Below, piece after piece: positions 1 through 6,725 of a DNA stretch of 11,469 nt. Position numbers and translations under genes: made by a program. Source of the DNA: Turicibacter sp. (GTDB lineage Bacteria; Bacillota; Bacilli; MOL361; Turicibacteraceae); contig JAUMTV010000097.1 in NCBI GenBank assembly GCA_030531025.1, positions 1 through 11,469 on the forward strand, written 5' to 3'. The notes below the pieces were generated by a model, which was given only the letters and a program-made list of their open reading frames with translations, was not told the origin of the DNA and did no database searches. The first letter of the stretch is position 1; each line of letters begins with the position of its first letter.

Positions 1-51
1 TCAGTATTTTTGTTTGCCACCTTAGATGTAGAATACTTATCTGTTTATATA
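1..51 (-). repeat. Partial copy (R1) of the modular repeat family, cut by the window edge
   Basis: This stretch ends in tactTATCTGTTTATATA, which matches the left end (reverse complement) of the neighbouring copy at 52-179 (actTTTCTGTTTCTATATAG). It begins with cagtatt, which also occurs in that copy. The rest has diverged. It lies directly beside the next copy in the same orientation, so the two form a tandem pair. I infer a fragment whose remainder lies left of the window. Confidence 0.45.
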
Positions 52-179
52 TATATAAGTCCAGATAAGTTTTTCATATCGGAAAACTTTTAGCTGGACT
101 ATAGTCTGTCTTAGTATTAAAGCGGCTTTACACCCAGGCCTGTTATAAAATTGTAAAATACTTTTCTGTTTCTATATAG
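52..179 (-). repeat. Short modular repeat / MITE-like element, copy R2 (about 128 bp, no B module)
   Basis: Read on the minus strand, the copy starts with the left end CTATATAGAAACAGA (172-179 and inward) and finishes with a hairpin whose arms are AGTCCAG (58-64) and CTGGACT (94-100), then TTATATATA. The two ends form an imperfect terminal inverted repeat: TATATAgaaaCAGA against TATATAAgtcCAGA. It has about the same length as the copy at 10839-10966 and shares its end hairpin. The part at 101-175 is a diverged direct repeat of 429-505. It has no coding capacity. It resembles a non-autonomous mobile repeat; no transposase partner is visible. Confidence 0.7.
58..100. other. End hairpin of repeat copy R2
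   Basis: An imperfect inverted repeat: AGTCCAGATAAGTTTTT pairs with AAAACTTTTAGCTGGACT around a short loop near catatcgg. The same hairpin, with compensating or neutral changes, recurs at 10919-10960, at 11235-11270 and (right arm only, clearly) at 10179-10198. This marks it as the conserved C-like end of the family. Confidence 0.65.
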
Positions 180-270
180 ATAGAAATTCAATTTATAATG
201 ATAAAAAAATCAGCCTATGTTTCTATAATTAATGTATGATAAGAAATAGGTTATATTTTCCTACCAATCA

Positions 271-299
271 TTGTCATCTTTTGCATAAGATTTTATAAT
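271..299 (+). promoter_or_regulatory. Sigma-A-type promoter of the MFS gene
   Basis: TTGTCA (271-276) and a perfect TATAAT (294-299) are separated by 17 bases. The predicted transcript would start near 305-307, leaving a very short leader that still contains part of the purine-rich ribosome site (ggagggaggagg, 301-312) before the ATG at 319. It should drive the broken MFS gene and, through it, the DUF1461 gene. Confidence 0.6.
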
Positions 300-318
300 A
301 GGAGGGAGGAGGATTAAA

Positions 319-1066
319 ATGGAGAATAGTTACAGGAAGACGGTACTAGCATGTTATATCGGGTTTATTACACAGGCTATATATAAACAGAAATAAAATC
401 TACATTTATCACGACACACTAAATGTTTGATAGTCTGCCTGAGTATTAAAGTAGCTCCTCAACCAAGTCTGTTATAAAAATATGAAATACATATCTGTTT
501 CTATAGAGTTAACGATGTCTCAATGGGCCTCTTTATTTACTGAAAAAGGATTAGGGGTTTCAAAAGTGGTCGGTGATTTGTTAGGCCCTTGTTTATTTGC
601 GATTTTGATGGGAGTTGGACGAACAATCTATGGAATTTTAGGTAATAAGGTTCAAATTGAATGTGCCCTTCTTTATAGCGGGCTGTTATGCGTCATTTGT
701 TATTTAGTCACGGCATTAGCATTCAATCCATTTTTATCATTACTTGGATGTGCTGTCTGTGGATTGTTAATTAGTTTAATGTGGCCTGGAACATTTAGTA
801 TGAGTGCAAAATATTATCCACAAGGTGGAGTAATGATGTTTGGATTACTTGCTATTGCAGGAGATGTTGGAGCTTCTATTGGTCCTTGGATAGCGGGGGT
901 TATTTCTGATATTGTTCAAACAATGAATGGAATAGATCAGTATATGATTAGTTTATCAGCAGAACAGATTGGTTTAAAAGCAGGTTTATTAGTAGCGATT
1001 ATTTTTCCACTGCTACTATGTGTTGGAATTTTATTATTAAAAAAGGGAGACATCAAAAAATGTTAA
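319..1066 (+). pseudogene. MFS transporter, middle deleted and replaced by a repeat element
   Basis: The gene starts with ATG at 319 behind a very strong ribosome site. It encodes about 21 residues typical of the start of a major facilitator superfamily permease (MENSYRKTVLACYIGF, first membrane helix). After the GCT codon at 376-378 the sequence enters a repeat element (379-505) and stops at TAA 394-396. Transporter homology resumes at about 506 (ELTMSQWASLFTEKGLGVS, GVGRTIYGILGNK, LMWPGTFSMSAKY) and runs through the C-terminal helices to TAA 1064-1066. Such proteins usually have about 390-400 residues, so I estimate that about 190 residues (helix 1 to about helix 7) are missing. An ATG at 482 could start a 194-aa C-terminal fragment, but its first eight codons are repeat DNA. 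A half transporter is unlikely to work. It overlaps the next gene by 7 bases, so the original pair was an operon. Confidence 0.85.
379..505. repeat. Repeat element R3 inside the MFS gene, with two left ends (chimeric)
   Basis: The element begins TATATAAACAGA, the family left end. It finishes tctgtttCTATAG, which is again a left end in the opposite direction. The first 53 bases include a 47-bp stretch (385-431) identical, inverted, to 11423-11469. The second half (429-505) is a diverged direct repeat of 101-175. It lacks the AGTCCAG end hairpin. The simplest reading is a recombination product of two inverted elements that removed the DNA between them. That would explain the missing centre of the surrounding MFS gene. 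Confidence 0.65.
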
Positions 1067-1719
1067 AGAAAAAAAGAGTCAAACAATTTATGATTGAAGG
1101 AATAGGCGCAATTTGGTTTTTTCTTACCCTTATTTCAACGATTGTTTTGATTGTGTTAAATTGTACACCAGTTTATAACTACGTTATTAATAAGTATGGT
1201 TTAACTTTTATCACTGGATTATCTGAAGAAAAGCTTATGTTAAACTATAAAACAATAATTTCTTATTTACAAAGACCAGGAGGAGATGCTTTAGAATTAC
1301 CTGATTTCCCAATGAGTGAAACTGGCGTGATTCATTTTTCAGATGTAAAAAATATCTTTATGGGGCTTTATACGATTGTTTTATTATTTGTTGTTGCGAT
1401 GATAATCTATGTTGTTATTAAACATCACGATAAAGATAAACGTATCTTATCCATCTTTAACAAAGGAGCCAATCTAGTGTTCATTGTTTTTGGCTTGCTA
1501 ATTTGTATGATTACGTTTAATTTTTCAAAAATATTTACGATGTTTCATAAGCTATTTTTTAGAAATGACTACTGGATTTTTGACTATCGAACAGATCCTG
1601 TCATTTTAGCTTTACCTGAAGAGTTATTCATGATTTTAAGTGTCATGATTATTATTTTATTATTCATTACCTGTGCCATTATTAAGGTCGCTTATTATAA
1701 ATCAAAAAGAATGAAGTAA
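1060..1719 (+). CDS. TIGR01906 / DUF1461 family integral membrane protein
   Basis: A 219-aa membrane protein. The ATG at 1060 was chosen because gggag at about 1045 lies at proper spacing; a further-upstream start at 1018 would only add sequence that overlaps the MFS gene. Predicted membrane segments lie near residues 14-34, 100-120, 136-153 and 190-210. Family signatures are visible: CTPVYNYVINKYGL (35-48), TGLSEEKLMLNY (52-63), FPMSETGVIHFSDVK (83-97), and FFRNDYWIFD followed by DPVI and LPEELF (167-190). The biochemical role of this family is not known to me. The start overlaps the end of the broken MFS gene by 7 bases (ATGTTAA), so it depended on the same transcript and probably on translational coupling. 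It is followed by a terminator at 1735. It appears intact although its partner is not. Confidence 0.85.
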   Translation: MLKKKRVKQFMIEGIGAIWFFLTLISTIVLIVLNCTPVYNYVINKYGLTFITGLSEEKLMLNYKTIISYLQRPGGDALELPDFPMSETGVIHFSDVKNIFMGLYTIVLLFVVAMIIYVVIKHHDKDKRILSIFNKGANLVFIVFGLLICMITFNFSKIFTMFHKLFFRNDYWIFDYRTDPVILALPEELFMILSVMIIILLFITCAIIKVAYYKSKRMK

Positions 1720-1734
1720 TCATTTTAAAGAGAT

Positions 1735-1762
1735 GCCTAGTCATATAAACTAGGCTTTTTTA
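1735..1762 (+). terminator. Rho-independent terminator after the DUF1461 gene
   Basis: GCCTAGT (1735-1741) pairs with ACTAGGC (1749-1755) around a seven-base loop and is followed by a run of T (1756-1761). It closes the MFS/DUF1461 transcription unit. Confidence 0.85.
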
Positions 1763-1830
1763 GTTAATTTTATTTATTAGTTTGAAATATTTACATACAC
1801 TATAGTAAGAGAAAGGGTGAGGTGGATATC

Positions 1831-2784
1831 ATGATTTTTAGAGGACGGCAGCTTTTTAATTTTAATGTGGGGTTAGTTTTAGCTGGTGGTGGTGCTAAAG
1901 GTGCTTATCAGGCAGGTGTCATTCGTGCGTTATGGGATTTAGACTTAATAGATAACATTAATGTTGTATCAGGTGTTTCCATTGGGACACTTAATGCCCT
2001 TTGTCTATGCATGAAAGATCGTGATTTAATCGATAAAAGCTGGAAATCACTATCTTATTCTAAAATTATAACGAAGGGAGAAGGAATCAAAATTAGTGAG
2101 ATCGGCGAAATCATTAAGAAATTTACGATGCACAAAGGGCAGCCAAGTATTGATAATATAGATTGGAGTGCCTTAGGATTTATTTCTCAAAAAGGGATTC
2201 GGGATTATATTCAAGAGTTCGTTGATGTTGCCGTTCTTCATGAGACCGATATTAACGTCTATAGCTGTGCTTATAATGTAACAGATGGATATCCTCAGTA
2301 CTTTAGATTAAATGATTACTCAGAAGAAGAGATCATTGATATTACGGTTGGGTCTTGTGCGGTCCCTTATATTTTTCCACCTGTTTCTTTTAAAGGAAAG
2401 CAATATGCAGATGGTGGAATTAATAACCCATTATATACAACACCAAATGCGGATAATGTACCGTTTTATCCATTAATGCAGCATGACTGTGATTTAATTA
2501 TCGTAGTGCATTTAAACTATTCAGATAAAGTTGATCGTCAACTTTATCCACAGCAAAATATCATTGAAATTTATCCATCCACTTCGTTAGAATTAATTAA
2601 TGGTTCTGGAACATTGAATTTTAATCAAGCAGCTATTATTGAAAAAATTCAAATTGGATATCGGGATGCCCTAGTCACTTTAAGTCCAATGTTAATTGCT
2701 CATTTAAAAGGTAAAAGTATGATGCCTTATATTCGTCATCACTATAAATGGAATGAACAGTTTTTGAAAAAATATCAAAAATAA
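1831..2784 (+). CDS. Patatin-like phospholipase family protein
   Basis: A 317-aa serine lipid acyl hydrolase of the patatin/RssA-like group. The glycine-rich oxyanion loop GGGAKG is at residues 19-24. The nucleophile elbow GVSIG is at 48-52 with Ser50, and the second dyad residue Asp194 sits in YADGGINNP. Both catalytic residues are present, so the enzyme should be active as an esterase or phospholipase in the cytoplasm; there is no signal peptide. The ATG at 1831 is preferred because gaggtg (1819-1824) is well spaced. A GTG at 1822 would add three residues and also has a possible site (aaaggg), so the start is not fully settled. It stands alone between two terminators and converges on the nuclease gene. 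The natural substrate cannot be told from sequence. Confidence 0.9.
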   Translation: MIFRGRQLFNFNVGLVLAGGGAKGAYQAGVIRALWDLDLIDNINVVSGVSIGTLNALCLCMKDRDLIDKSWKSLSYSKIITKGEGIKISEIGEIIKKFTMHKGQPSIDNIDWSALGFISQKGIRDYIQEFVDVAVLHETDINVYSCAYNVTDGYPQYFRLNDYSEEEIIDITVGSCAVPYIFPPVSFKGKQYADGGINNPLYTTPNADNVPFYPLMQHDCDLIIVVHLNYSDKVDRQLYPQQNIIEIYPSTSLELINGSGTLNFNQAAIIEKIQIGYRDALVTLSPMLIAHLKGKSMMPYIRHHYKWNEQFLKKYQK

Positions 2785-2808
2785 AACCCGCTTACTGAAG
2801 CGAGTTTT
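2783..2808. terminator. Bidirectional terminator between phospholipase and nuclease genes
   Basis: AAAACCCGCTT (2783-2793) pairs with AAGCGAGTTTT (2798-2808) around actg, with one mismatch. It is A-rich on one side and T-rich on the other, so it can serve both convergent genes. It overlaps the phospholipase stop codon. Confidence 0.8.
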
Positions 2809-2816
2809 ATTATAAG

Positions 2817-3368
2817 TTAGTTATTTTGAAGTTTATCGAATACTTCTGCATATTTTGTATTAGGTGGGAATTTCTTAGCAATGGCGTAACCATCTACAAT
2901 GAGCTTAGCATTATACATTTTGTTTGCGATATCATCGATATTCGTTGGATTGAATTCATTAGTAAGCCAAACATAGGCAAGTGTTCGGCCATATTTATCT
3001 TGAGGTTCTTCGTCAAATTCGAGAAAGAGTGTTTGCCCTTTTTTTAATTGCTGTTTTGTATAATCACTAGCTAACTGACCTTCAACTGTATTTTTGTTAG
3101 CATCTGGATGAACACTTTCAGGGGTATCAATCCCAATTAATCGAACTCGAATATCTTCCTGATTTTTATTAGTTACGATGATTGTATCTCCATCCACAAC
3201 ACGTTTTAAAGTGACCTCCTCAGTTTTGATAATTCCTGTGTTAGAAGGTAAGAGGTGATAGAGATCTTCACCAAAAAAGGCAAATCCACAGATTAATAAG
3301 ATAGCAACGAGATATTTGATGGGTTTAGGTTGTTTTTTTAGCCATTGATTAAAAGTATTTCGTTTCAT
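2817..3368 (-). CDS. Membrane-anchored thermonuclease (SNase-like) family protein
   Basis: A 183-aa calcium-dependent nuclease of the staphylococcal nuclease fold. Residues 18-34 form one hydrophobic segment after a basic N-terminus, so it is probably a membrane anchor or an uncleaved signal, with the catalytic domain outside. The domain (about 50-180) carries VVDGDTI (57-63), RVRLIGIDTPES (74-85) and DKYGRTLAY (124-132). By comparison with the staphylococcal enzyme, Asp61, Arg76, Asp81, Glu84 and Arg128 match the metal-binding and catalytic residues, so it looks active. The role would be cleavage of extracellular DNA or RNA for nutrients or competition. The start ATG has a GAGGAGG site just upstream (3374-3380). 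It ends at the shared terminator with the phospholipase gene; no clear promoter was recognised. Confidence 0.92.
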   Translation of the reverse strand: MKRNTFNQWLKKQPKPIKYLVAILLICGFAFFGEDLYHLLPSNTGIIKTEEVTLKRVVDGDTIIVTNKNQEDIRVRLIGIDTPESVHPDANKNTVEGQLASDYTKQQLKKGQTLFLEFDEEPQDKYGRTLAYVWLTNEFNPTNIDDIANKMYNAKLIVDGYAIAKKFPPNTKYAEVFDKLQNN

Positions 3369-3545
3369 TTGTCCTCCTCATAGGTTTGAAATGTCGATTA
3401 ATGTCTGAATGAATCTAGTATTATTTTAACAGGAGATAAGATGAATCAGCTAGTTTTTATGTTAAAATATTTTATTAAAAAGGTGCTTAAAATATTATCT
3501 CATGCATATGATAGATAGGATATAAAATCATTATGGGAGGGCTCA

Positions 3546-3716
3546 ATGATGAGTGCTTTGATTAGCTTGTTTATTAGCTTATTTATGTTTTTAGTCTTCA
3601 TTGTTAAACTTTCATTTTTTATTGTCGTGATCGGACTTCAATATGGAGTTCCAGCGTATATCATCTATAAGTTTTTCAGATTTATGACAAGACCGTTTAG
3701 ATACTCTGCTTTATAA
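3546..3716 (+). CDS. Small hydrophobic membrane protein (56 aa), unrecognised
   Basis: A short open frame between its own ribosome site (ggagg, 3536-3540) and a perfect terminator at 3726. Two adjacent ATG codons exist (3546 and 3549); the second has the better spacing of 8 bases. The product is strongly hydrophobic from residue 3 to about 41, enough for one long or two short membrane helices. It ends in a basic tail (YKFFRFMTRPFRYSAL), so the C-terminus probably faces the cytoplasm. The lack of charged residues before Lys21 and the basic end recall small membrane peptides that bind larger membrane proteins. They also fit type I toxin-like peptides, but no antitoxin RNA was identified. I do not recognise a family and give no function. 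The ribosome site, coding content and terminator together support a real gene. Confidence 0.7.
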   Translation: MMSALISLFISLFMFLVFIVKLSFFIVVIGLQYGVPAYIIYKFFRFMTRPFRYSAL

Positions 3717-3725
3717 ATAAATTTA

Positions 3726-3755
3726 AAAAGCGATAGCAAAGGAGCTATCGCTTTT
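3726..3755 (+). terminator. Strong terminator after the 56-aa membrane protein gene
   Basis: A perfect 12-bp stem, AAAAGCGATAGC (3726-3737) with GCTATCGCTTTT (3744-3755), around the loop aaagga. The A-rich and T-rich sides would allow function in both directions. Confidence 0.9.
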
Positions 3756-3794
3756 ACATTTAGACAAATGTATGTGTAGGGACTTTTCATTTCA

Positions 3795-3803
3795 TGGTAT
3801 AAT
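3795..3803 (+). promoter_or_regulatory. Extended -10 promoter for the 84-aa membrane protein gene
   Basis: TGGTATAAT (3795-3803) is a perfect extended -10 box (TGN-TATAAT). No good -35 box lies 16-18 bases upstream, which fits the extended -10 class. The ribosome site is at 3828-3835 and the start at 3844. Confidence 0.65.
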
Positions 3804-3843
3804 AAAGTAAATTTATTCCAAAAGTAAGAGGGGAGTTATCTTT

Positions 3844-4098
3844 TTGAATCCAGAAGAAAAAGAGTTTTATGCTGAAGGAAACAGAGTTTATAAAAAACTA
3901 GGGAAATCTATCATTAGCACTGTTATTATATTTGTTGTTTTTATCTTTGGATTAAATGCTGTACTAGGCGCTTTAGTTCCTGATATGACAAATACATGGT
4001 TAATGATTAGTTGCTTTTTAGCAATTATTTTTACGGTCTTTTATTGTACTTATACGCTTTTAGAAGCTTTAGAGAGAATCAATCATAAAAAAGAATAA
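3844..4098 (+). CDS. Small membrane protein with two predicted helices (84 aa), TTG start
   Basis: An 84-aa protein starting at a TTG codon. It was chosen because gaggggag (3828-3835) lies 8 bases upstream and no ATG or GTG fits. A charged N-terminus (MNPEEKEFYAEGNRVYKKLGK) is followed by hydrophobic segments at about residues 22-44 and 52-73 and a charged tail (LERINHKKE). This gives a hairpin topology with both ends probably in the cytoplasm. I do not recognise the family. It has its own promoter (extended -10 at 3795) and a terminator that overlaps its stop codon, so it is a single-gene unit. Confidence 0.8.
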   Translation: MNPEEKEFYAEGNRVYKKLGKSIISTVIIFVVFIFGLNAVLGALVPDMTNTWLMISCFLAIIFTVFYCTYTLLEALERINHKKE

Positions 4099-4116
4099 GC
4101 ATTTGCTTATTCTTTT
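4089..4116. terminator. Bidirectional terminator overlapping the 84-aa gene stop
   Basis: AAAAGAATAAGCA (4089-4101) pairs perfectly with TGCTTATTCTTTT (4104-4116) around a two-base centre and runs on into more T. The TAA stop of the plus-strand gene lies inside the left arm. On the other strand it ends at the stop codon of the broken gene at 4116-4523. Confidence 0.8.
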
Positions 4117-4523
4117 TACTTAGGGATACGACGATATTCAATTGGTGAAGGGACCCCGATGATTACTCGTCCTTTTTTCTCTTATAAATTTATGACGGGG
4201 GAAATCTTTAGGAACCTCATATGAGATTAATTTAACATTATTTTCTTCATTTAACGTAAGAAGAAAAGATGAGGAGCTTGGCGTGTACGTGTTTCATTCA
4301 CTAACCCTGCATCAAATACTTTAAGAGTTGTATAATAACTTTCTTCTAAAATAAAGACTCCATTTATATCATCAGGTAAGTTTTCAATTTTATCATCCAC
4401 TACACGATTAACATGCTCAGCATAAGGGTGGGTAACCTGCTTTTCTAACGGTTGTTTTTCGATTTGTTTTTCGTTATTAAAGTCCCCTACAATATAAGAT
4501 TTAAAAAGTTCAAGCTGGTTCAT
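4116..4523 (-). pseudogene. Broken gene of unrecognised conserved family (frameshifted, probably shortened)
   Basis: The 5' part (from ATG 4521-4523, ribosome site ggatggag) gives about 87 good residues, with HPYAEHVNRVVDDKIENLP and the pattern ESYY...PHLFFL, then runs into TAA at 4251-4253. Adding one base near 4256 restores a sensible frame (LNEENNVKLISYEVPKDFP). A second frame change at the run of T at 4173-4178 leads into GRVIIGVPSPIEYRRIPK, ending at TAA 4116-4118. The three pieces read like one protein family, known to me only loosely as an uncharacterised Firmicute family of about 190 residues; here only about 134 can be assembled. An internal deletion near the second break is therefore likely but rests on memory. 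If both changes are sequencing errors the gene could be intact but short. Confidence 0.7.
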
Positions 4524-4540
4524 TTATCTCCATCCTGCTT

Positions 4541-4561
4541 TAAGATTCTAATCTTAGTATA
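4541..4561 (-). promoter_or_regulatory. Dyad at a possible -10 box upstream of the broken gene at 4116-4523
   Basis: TAAGATT (4541-4547) and AATCTTA (4550-4556) form a perfect 7-bp inverted repeat with a two-base centre, about 18 bases upstream of the start codon. On the minus strand TATACT (4556-4561) overlaps its edge and could be a -10 box, which would put the dyad at the transcription start. I infer an operator; no matching regulator gene is in the window. Confidence 0.35.
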
Positions 4562-4638
4562 CTTCTAAATATGAAGTGTTAGACGAGAAAAAAGTGTATA
4601 TTTTTTGAGGTGAAATTTTAATGTTACATTAAATGTAG

Positions 4639-5562
4639 TTATGACATTAATAAACTCTTAAATAAATGTTGTTTAAATAAGTCACCATCAAGATCAATAC
4701 AAGTTACAGAGTTTGGTGTGTTTGATTGTTGATCTAAAAAGATTTGACCATAATTTTCAGCTTTTTTAGTTTCAACCGTGGCATAAGCTTTAATACAATG
4801 AGTCATGACCTCAGGCCAAATGGCACAAATCATTGCAGTTGGATCAGCTAACTCAAACCCATTAAGTCCAAGTTTCTTGCAGAACTCATAAAGTGATTGA
4901 GTACAGCGGACAGCAAACTTTGCAGTATTCGAATCACTATGACTTAAATAGTCTAGATCATCTTCAGTAATAAATGATCTTTTTTCAATGACATCCCAAC
5001 CAACAAATAGTTTTGGAACATCTAAATCTAGTATAATTGAAAGTGCCTCTGCATCTACGTAGACATTGAACTCAGCTGTTTCAGTTGTATTTCCGCAACC
5101 AAGTCCCGTTCCTGCCATTAAGGTAATAGATTTTAACTTATTCATTGTCTCAGGTGCCTTTAGTGCAGCCATTGCAATGTTTGTTAGAGGGCCAAGTGTC
5201 ACTAATTCAATTTCATAGGGATGTTCTTCAATTAAACGAATTAAAGCATCCATGGCATGCTCTGATTCAACAGGAATATTGGGTTTCGGTAAAAACATAT
5301 TTCCCAGACCATCAACTCCATGAACATCATCTGCTGTGAATAAGTCACGGAATAATGGTTTGCTCATCCCTTTATAAACCGGTGGCTGATATGTGTTAGC
5401 GACATCAATAGCTATTAACGCATTTTGAATGGATTGATCTAGTCCAACATTACCAGCAACTACCGTTAAAGCTAGTACATCAACGCTCGGCTCACGAAGA
5501 GCTGTAATAATCGCAATCACATCATCAGATGCGGTGTCTGTATCAATAATAAATTTTCTCAT
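4639..5562 (-). CDS. Nucleoside hydrolase (inosine-uridine preferring family)
   Basis: A 307-aa cytoplasmic enzyme that splits ribonucleosides into base and ribose for salvage. The family signature opens the protein: IIDTDTASDDVIAI, with Asp9 and Asp14 as calcium ligands. Also seen are HGVDGLGN (81-88), LGPLTNIA with Thr127 (123-130), AEFNVYVDAEA with Asn166 (163-173) and the last calcium ligand Asp240 in LADPTAM. Length is normal. The residue just before Asp240 is Ala; in many family members it is His (pyrimidine- and mixed-specific enzymes) or Trp (purine-specific IAG type). The leaving-group step or specificity may therefore differ. The start ATG has AGGAGAT closely upstream. It stands alone, with no transporter or ribokinase beside it. 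A 10-bp palindrome upstream (5584-5593) may be its operator. Confidence 0.92.
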   Translation of the reverse strand: MRKFIIDTDTASDDVIAIITALREPSVDVLALTVVAGNVGLDQSIQNALIAIDVANTYQPPVYKGMSKPLFRDLFTADDVHGVDGLGNMFLPKPNIPVESEHAMDALIRLIEEHPYEIELVTLGPLTNIAMAALKAPETMNKLKSITLMAGTGLGCGNTTETAEFNVYVDAEALSIILDLDVPKLFVGWDVIEKRSFITEDDLDYLSHSDSNTAKFAVRCTQSLYEFCKKLGLNGFELADPTAMICAIWPEVMTHCIKAYATVETKKAENYGQIFLDQQSNTPNSVTCIDLDGDLFKQHLFKSLLMS

Positions 5563-5583
5563 TCTATCTCCTCCAAATAGATT

Positions 5584-5593
5584 CTAGCGCTAG
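5584..5593. promoter_or_regulatory. CTAGCGCTAG palindrome upstream of the nucleoside hydrolase
   Basis: A perfect 10-bp palindrome with a central CG lies about 22 bases upstream of the hydrolase start. On the minus strand it follows a weak -10-like TAAACT directly. LacI-type operators have such CG-centred symmetry and often control nucleoside salvage genes, so it could be an operator. The call is inference from position and symmetry only. Confidence 0.35.
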
Positions 5594-5738
5594 TTTACCA
5601 TAAATTCGACAGAATAAGATAATAAAAATAAACCTAAATGACTTCTTTTATTAGAGTTATTCATCTTCTAAAAAGTTACAACATTTCTTTAATGATATCG
5701 AATTTTTAATCATAGGATTTAAGGGGGAGGGGGATTGG

Positions 5739-6123
5739 ATGAAAAAAATCGTTTGTTTGTTTTTTTTTCGTGTTAGGACTTGTAGGCTGTTCCAATCAGA
5801 CATTAATTGATGATTACGATGAAGACACGTTAAAGTCATCAGCACAATGGGGAGTAGAACAGTTAAATGCAGGCAATTATGAAGAAGTAGCTAATATTAT
5901 TCGATCAGATTTACAAGCACAATTAAACAGTGAAGTGATTGAACAAGCCTAGGTACCACTACAAGAGCAATTAGGAGCATTCGATTCAATTTCAAATTAT
6001 ATTATTTCTGAAAAAGAGGAATATGTTGTTGTTATCGTTTTAGTAAAGTATGAAAATAGGATTTTACAACTTACATTAAGTTATAATGAAGACATGGAAT
6101 TAGTCGGCCTTTATATGAAATAA
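5739..6123 (+). pseudogene. DUF3887-like lipoprotein gene, frameshift plus nonsense codon
   Basis: A strong ribosome site (gggggaggggg, 5723-5733) precedes ATG 5739. The first codons read MKKIVCLFFF, but a run of nine T (5760-5768) throws the frame off. With eight T the signal peptide continues VLGLVGCSNQ, a proper lipobox with Cys, so the product would be a lipoprotein. The frame then runs through YDEDTLKSSAQWGVEQLNAGNYEEV to an in-frame TAG at 5950-5952. It continues in the same frame as VPLQEQLGAFDSISNYIISEKEE up to TAA 6121-6123. As I recall DUF3887 proteins, Trp stands where the TAG is, so TGG to TAG is the likely mutation. The total would be about 127 residues. The T-run could be a sequencing slip, but the TAG is independent. 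Confidence 0.8.
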
Positions 6124-6145
6124 TACTAAAAAGCTAGTGAAAGAC

Positions 6146-6174
6146 TTGATTATCGGCAGTTAATCTCTTATGAT
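6146..6174 (+). promoter_or_regulatory. Promoter of the 154-aa membrane protein gene
   Basis: TTGATT (6146-6151) and TATGAT (6169-6174) have a 17-base spacer, giving good sigma-A-type boxes. The start codon is at 6222, leaving a leader of about 40 bases with the ribosome site aagggaag at 6210-6217. Confidence 0.6.
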
Positions 6175-6221
6175 AAACATAGATTATCGAAATTTGACAT
6201 ATAGAGGGAAAAGGGAAGCCT

Positions 6222-6686
6222 ATGTATATTTTAAAAGCAGTTTTTTTATGTAGTTTTATTTTTTTAATGATTCAAAATTTTCAATCTATTTTTAAGCGTA
6301 AACGATTTGTCTCTTATTCAAAATATGTAACACATGTTAAAAAGGCTGTTAATGAGATTAATACAGACATGGTTCAAGAAGTGACTCAGATGTACGATGA
6401 AGCGGGGGAACTTGTTGATGCAACTGCCATTATTAATAATTTAAGACGCTTAACTGGATTATTCTTTGTTTTACATCCTTTTGTTGGAGCATTTATTTAT
6501 TATAAACCTTTATTAACTATAACTTCATTTATTTTGTCGATGGGGTATTTAATTGGGAACTATTGTTTAGAACAAATTCTTTTTGGTAATGAAAAGACAA
6601 AATACTTTGTTGTGGATTATATTGTTGATCATCTCATTCCAATTTTAAATATTGCTATTGTTGTGTTAATGTCAATTTACTTATAA
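6222..6686 (+). CDS. Membrane protein of unknown family (154 aa)
   Basis: The product has an N-terminal hydrophobic segment (about residues 1-19), a basic and polar stretch with a likely cytoplasmic helix (about 25-75, VKKAVNEINTDMVQEVTQMYDEAG), then hydrophobic segments near 76-93, 97-116 and 133-153. I do not recognise the family. The charged middle part between helix 1 and the others could bind a partner, but nothing in the sequence names it. Promoter (6146), ribosome site and a strong terminator (6698-6725) frame it as a single-gene unit. It lies between two broken genes but is itself free of stops and frame changes. Confidence 0.82.
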   Translation: MYILKAVFLCSFIFLMIQNFQSIFKRKRFVSYSKYVTHVKKAVNEINTDMVQEVTQMYDEAGELVDATAIINNLRRLTGLFFVLHPFVGAFIYYKPLLTITSFILSMGYLIGNYCLEQILFGNEKTKYFVVDYIVDHLIPILNIAIVVLMSIYL

Positions 6687-6697
6687 AAGAACATGAA

Positions 6698-6725
6698 AAA
6701 AGGACTGAATTTATTCAGTCCTTTT
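6698..6725. terminator. Bidirectional terminator between the 154-aa gene and the nitroreductase remnant
   Basis: A perfect 12-bp stem, AAAAGGACTGAA (6698-6709) with TTCAGTCCTTTT (6714-6725), loop ttta. On the minus strand it ends exactly at the original stop codon of the nitroreductase gene (6724-6726). Confidence 0.88.

Noticed and set aside
1778..1806. TTGAAA / TATAGT as promoter of the phospholipase gene
   Set aside because: The spacer is only 13 bases; no better pair was found, so no promoter is listed.
2826..3047. A 73-codon plus-strand frame opposite the nuclease gene
   Set aside because: Antisense shadow of a clear SNase-family gene; composition is Phe/Ile/Cys-rich as expected from antisense reading.
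4625..4637. TACATTAAATGTA palindrome just after the nucleoside hydrolase stop
   Set aside because: Perfect, but short and AT-rich with a one-base centre; it is not a terminator and lies downstream of the gene, so chance is likely.
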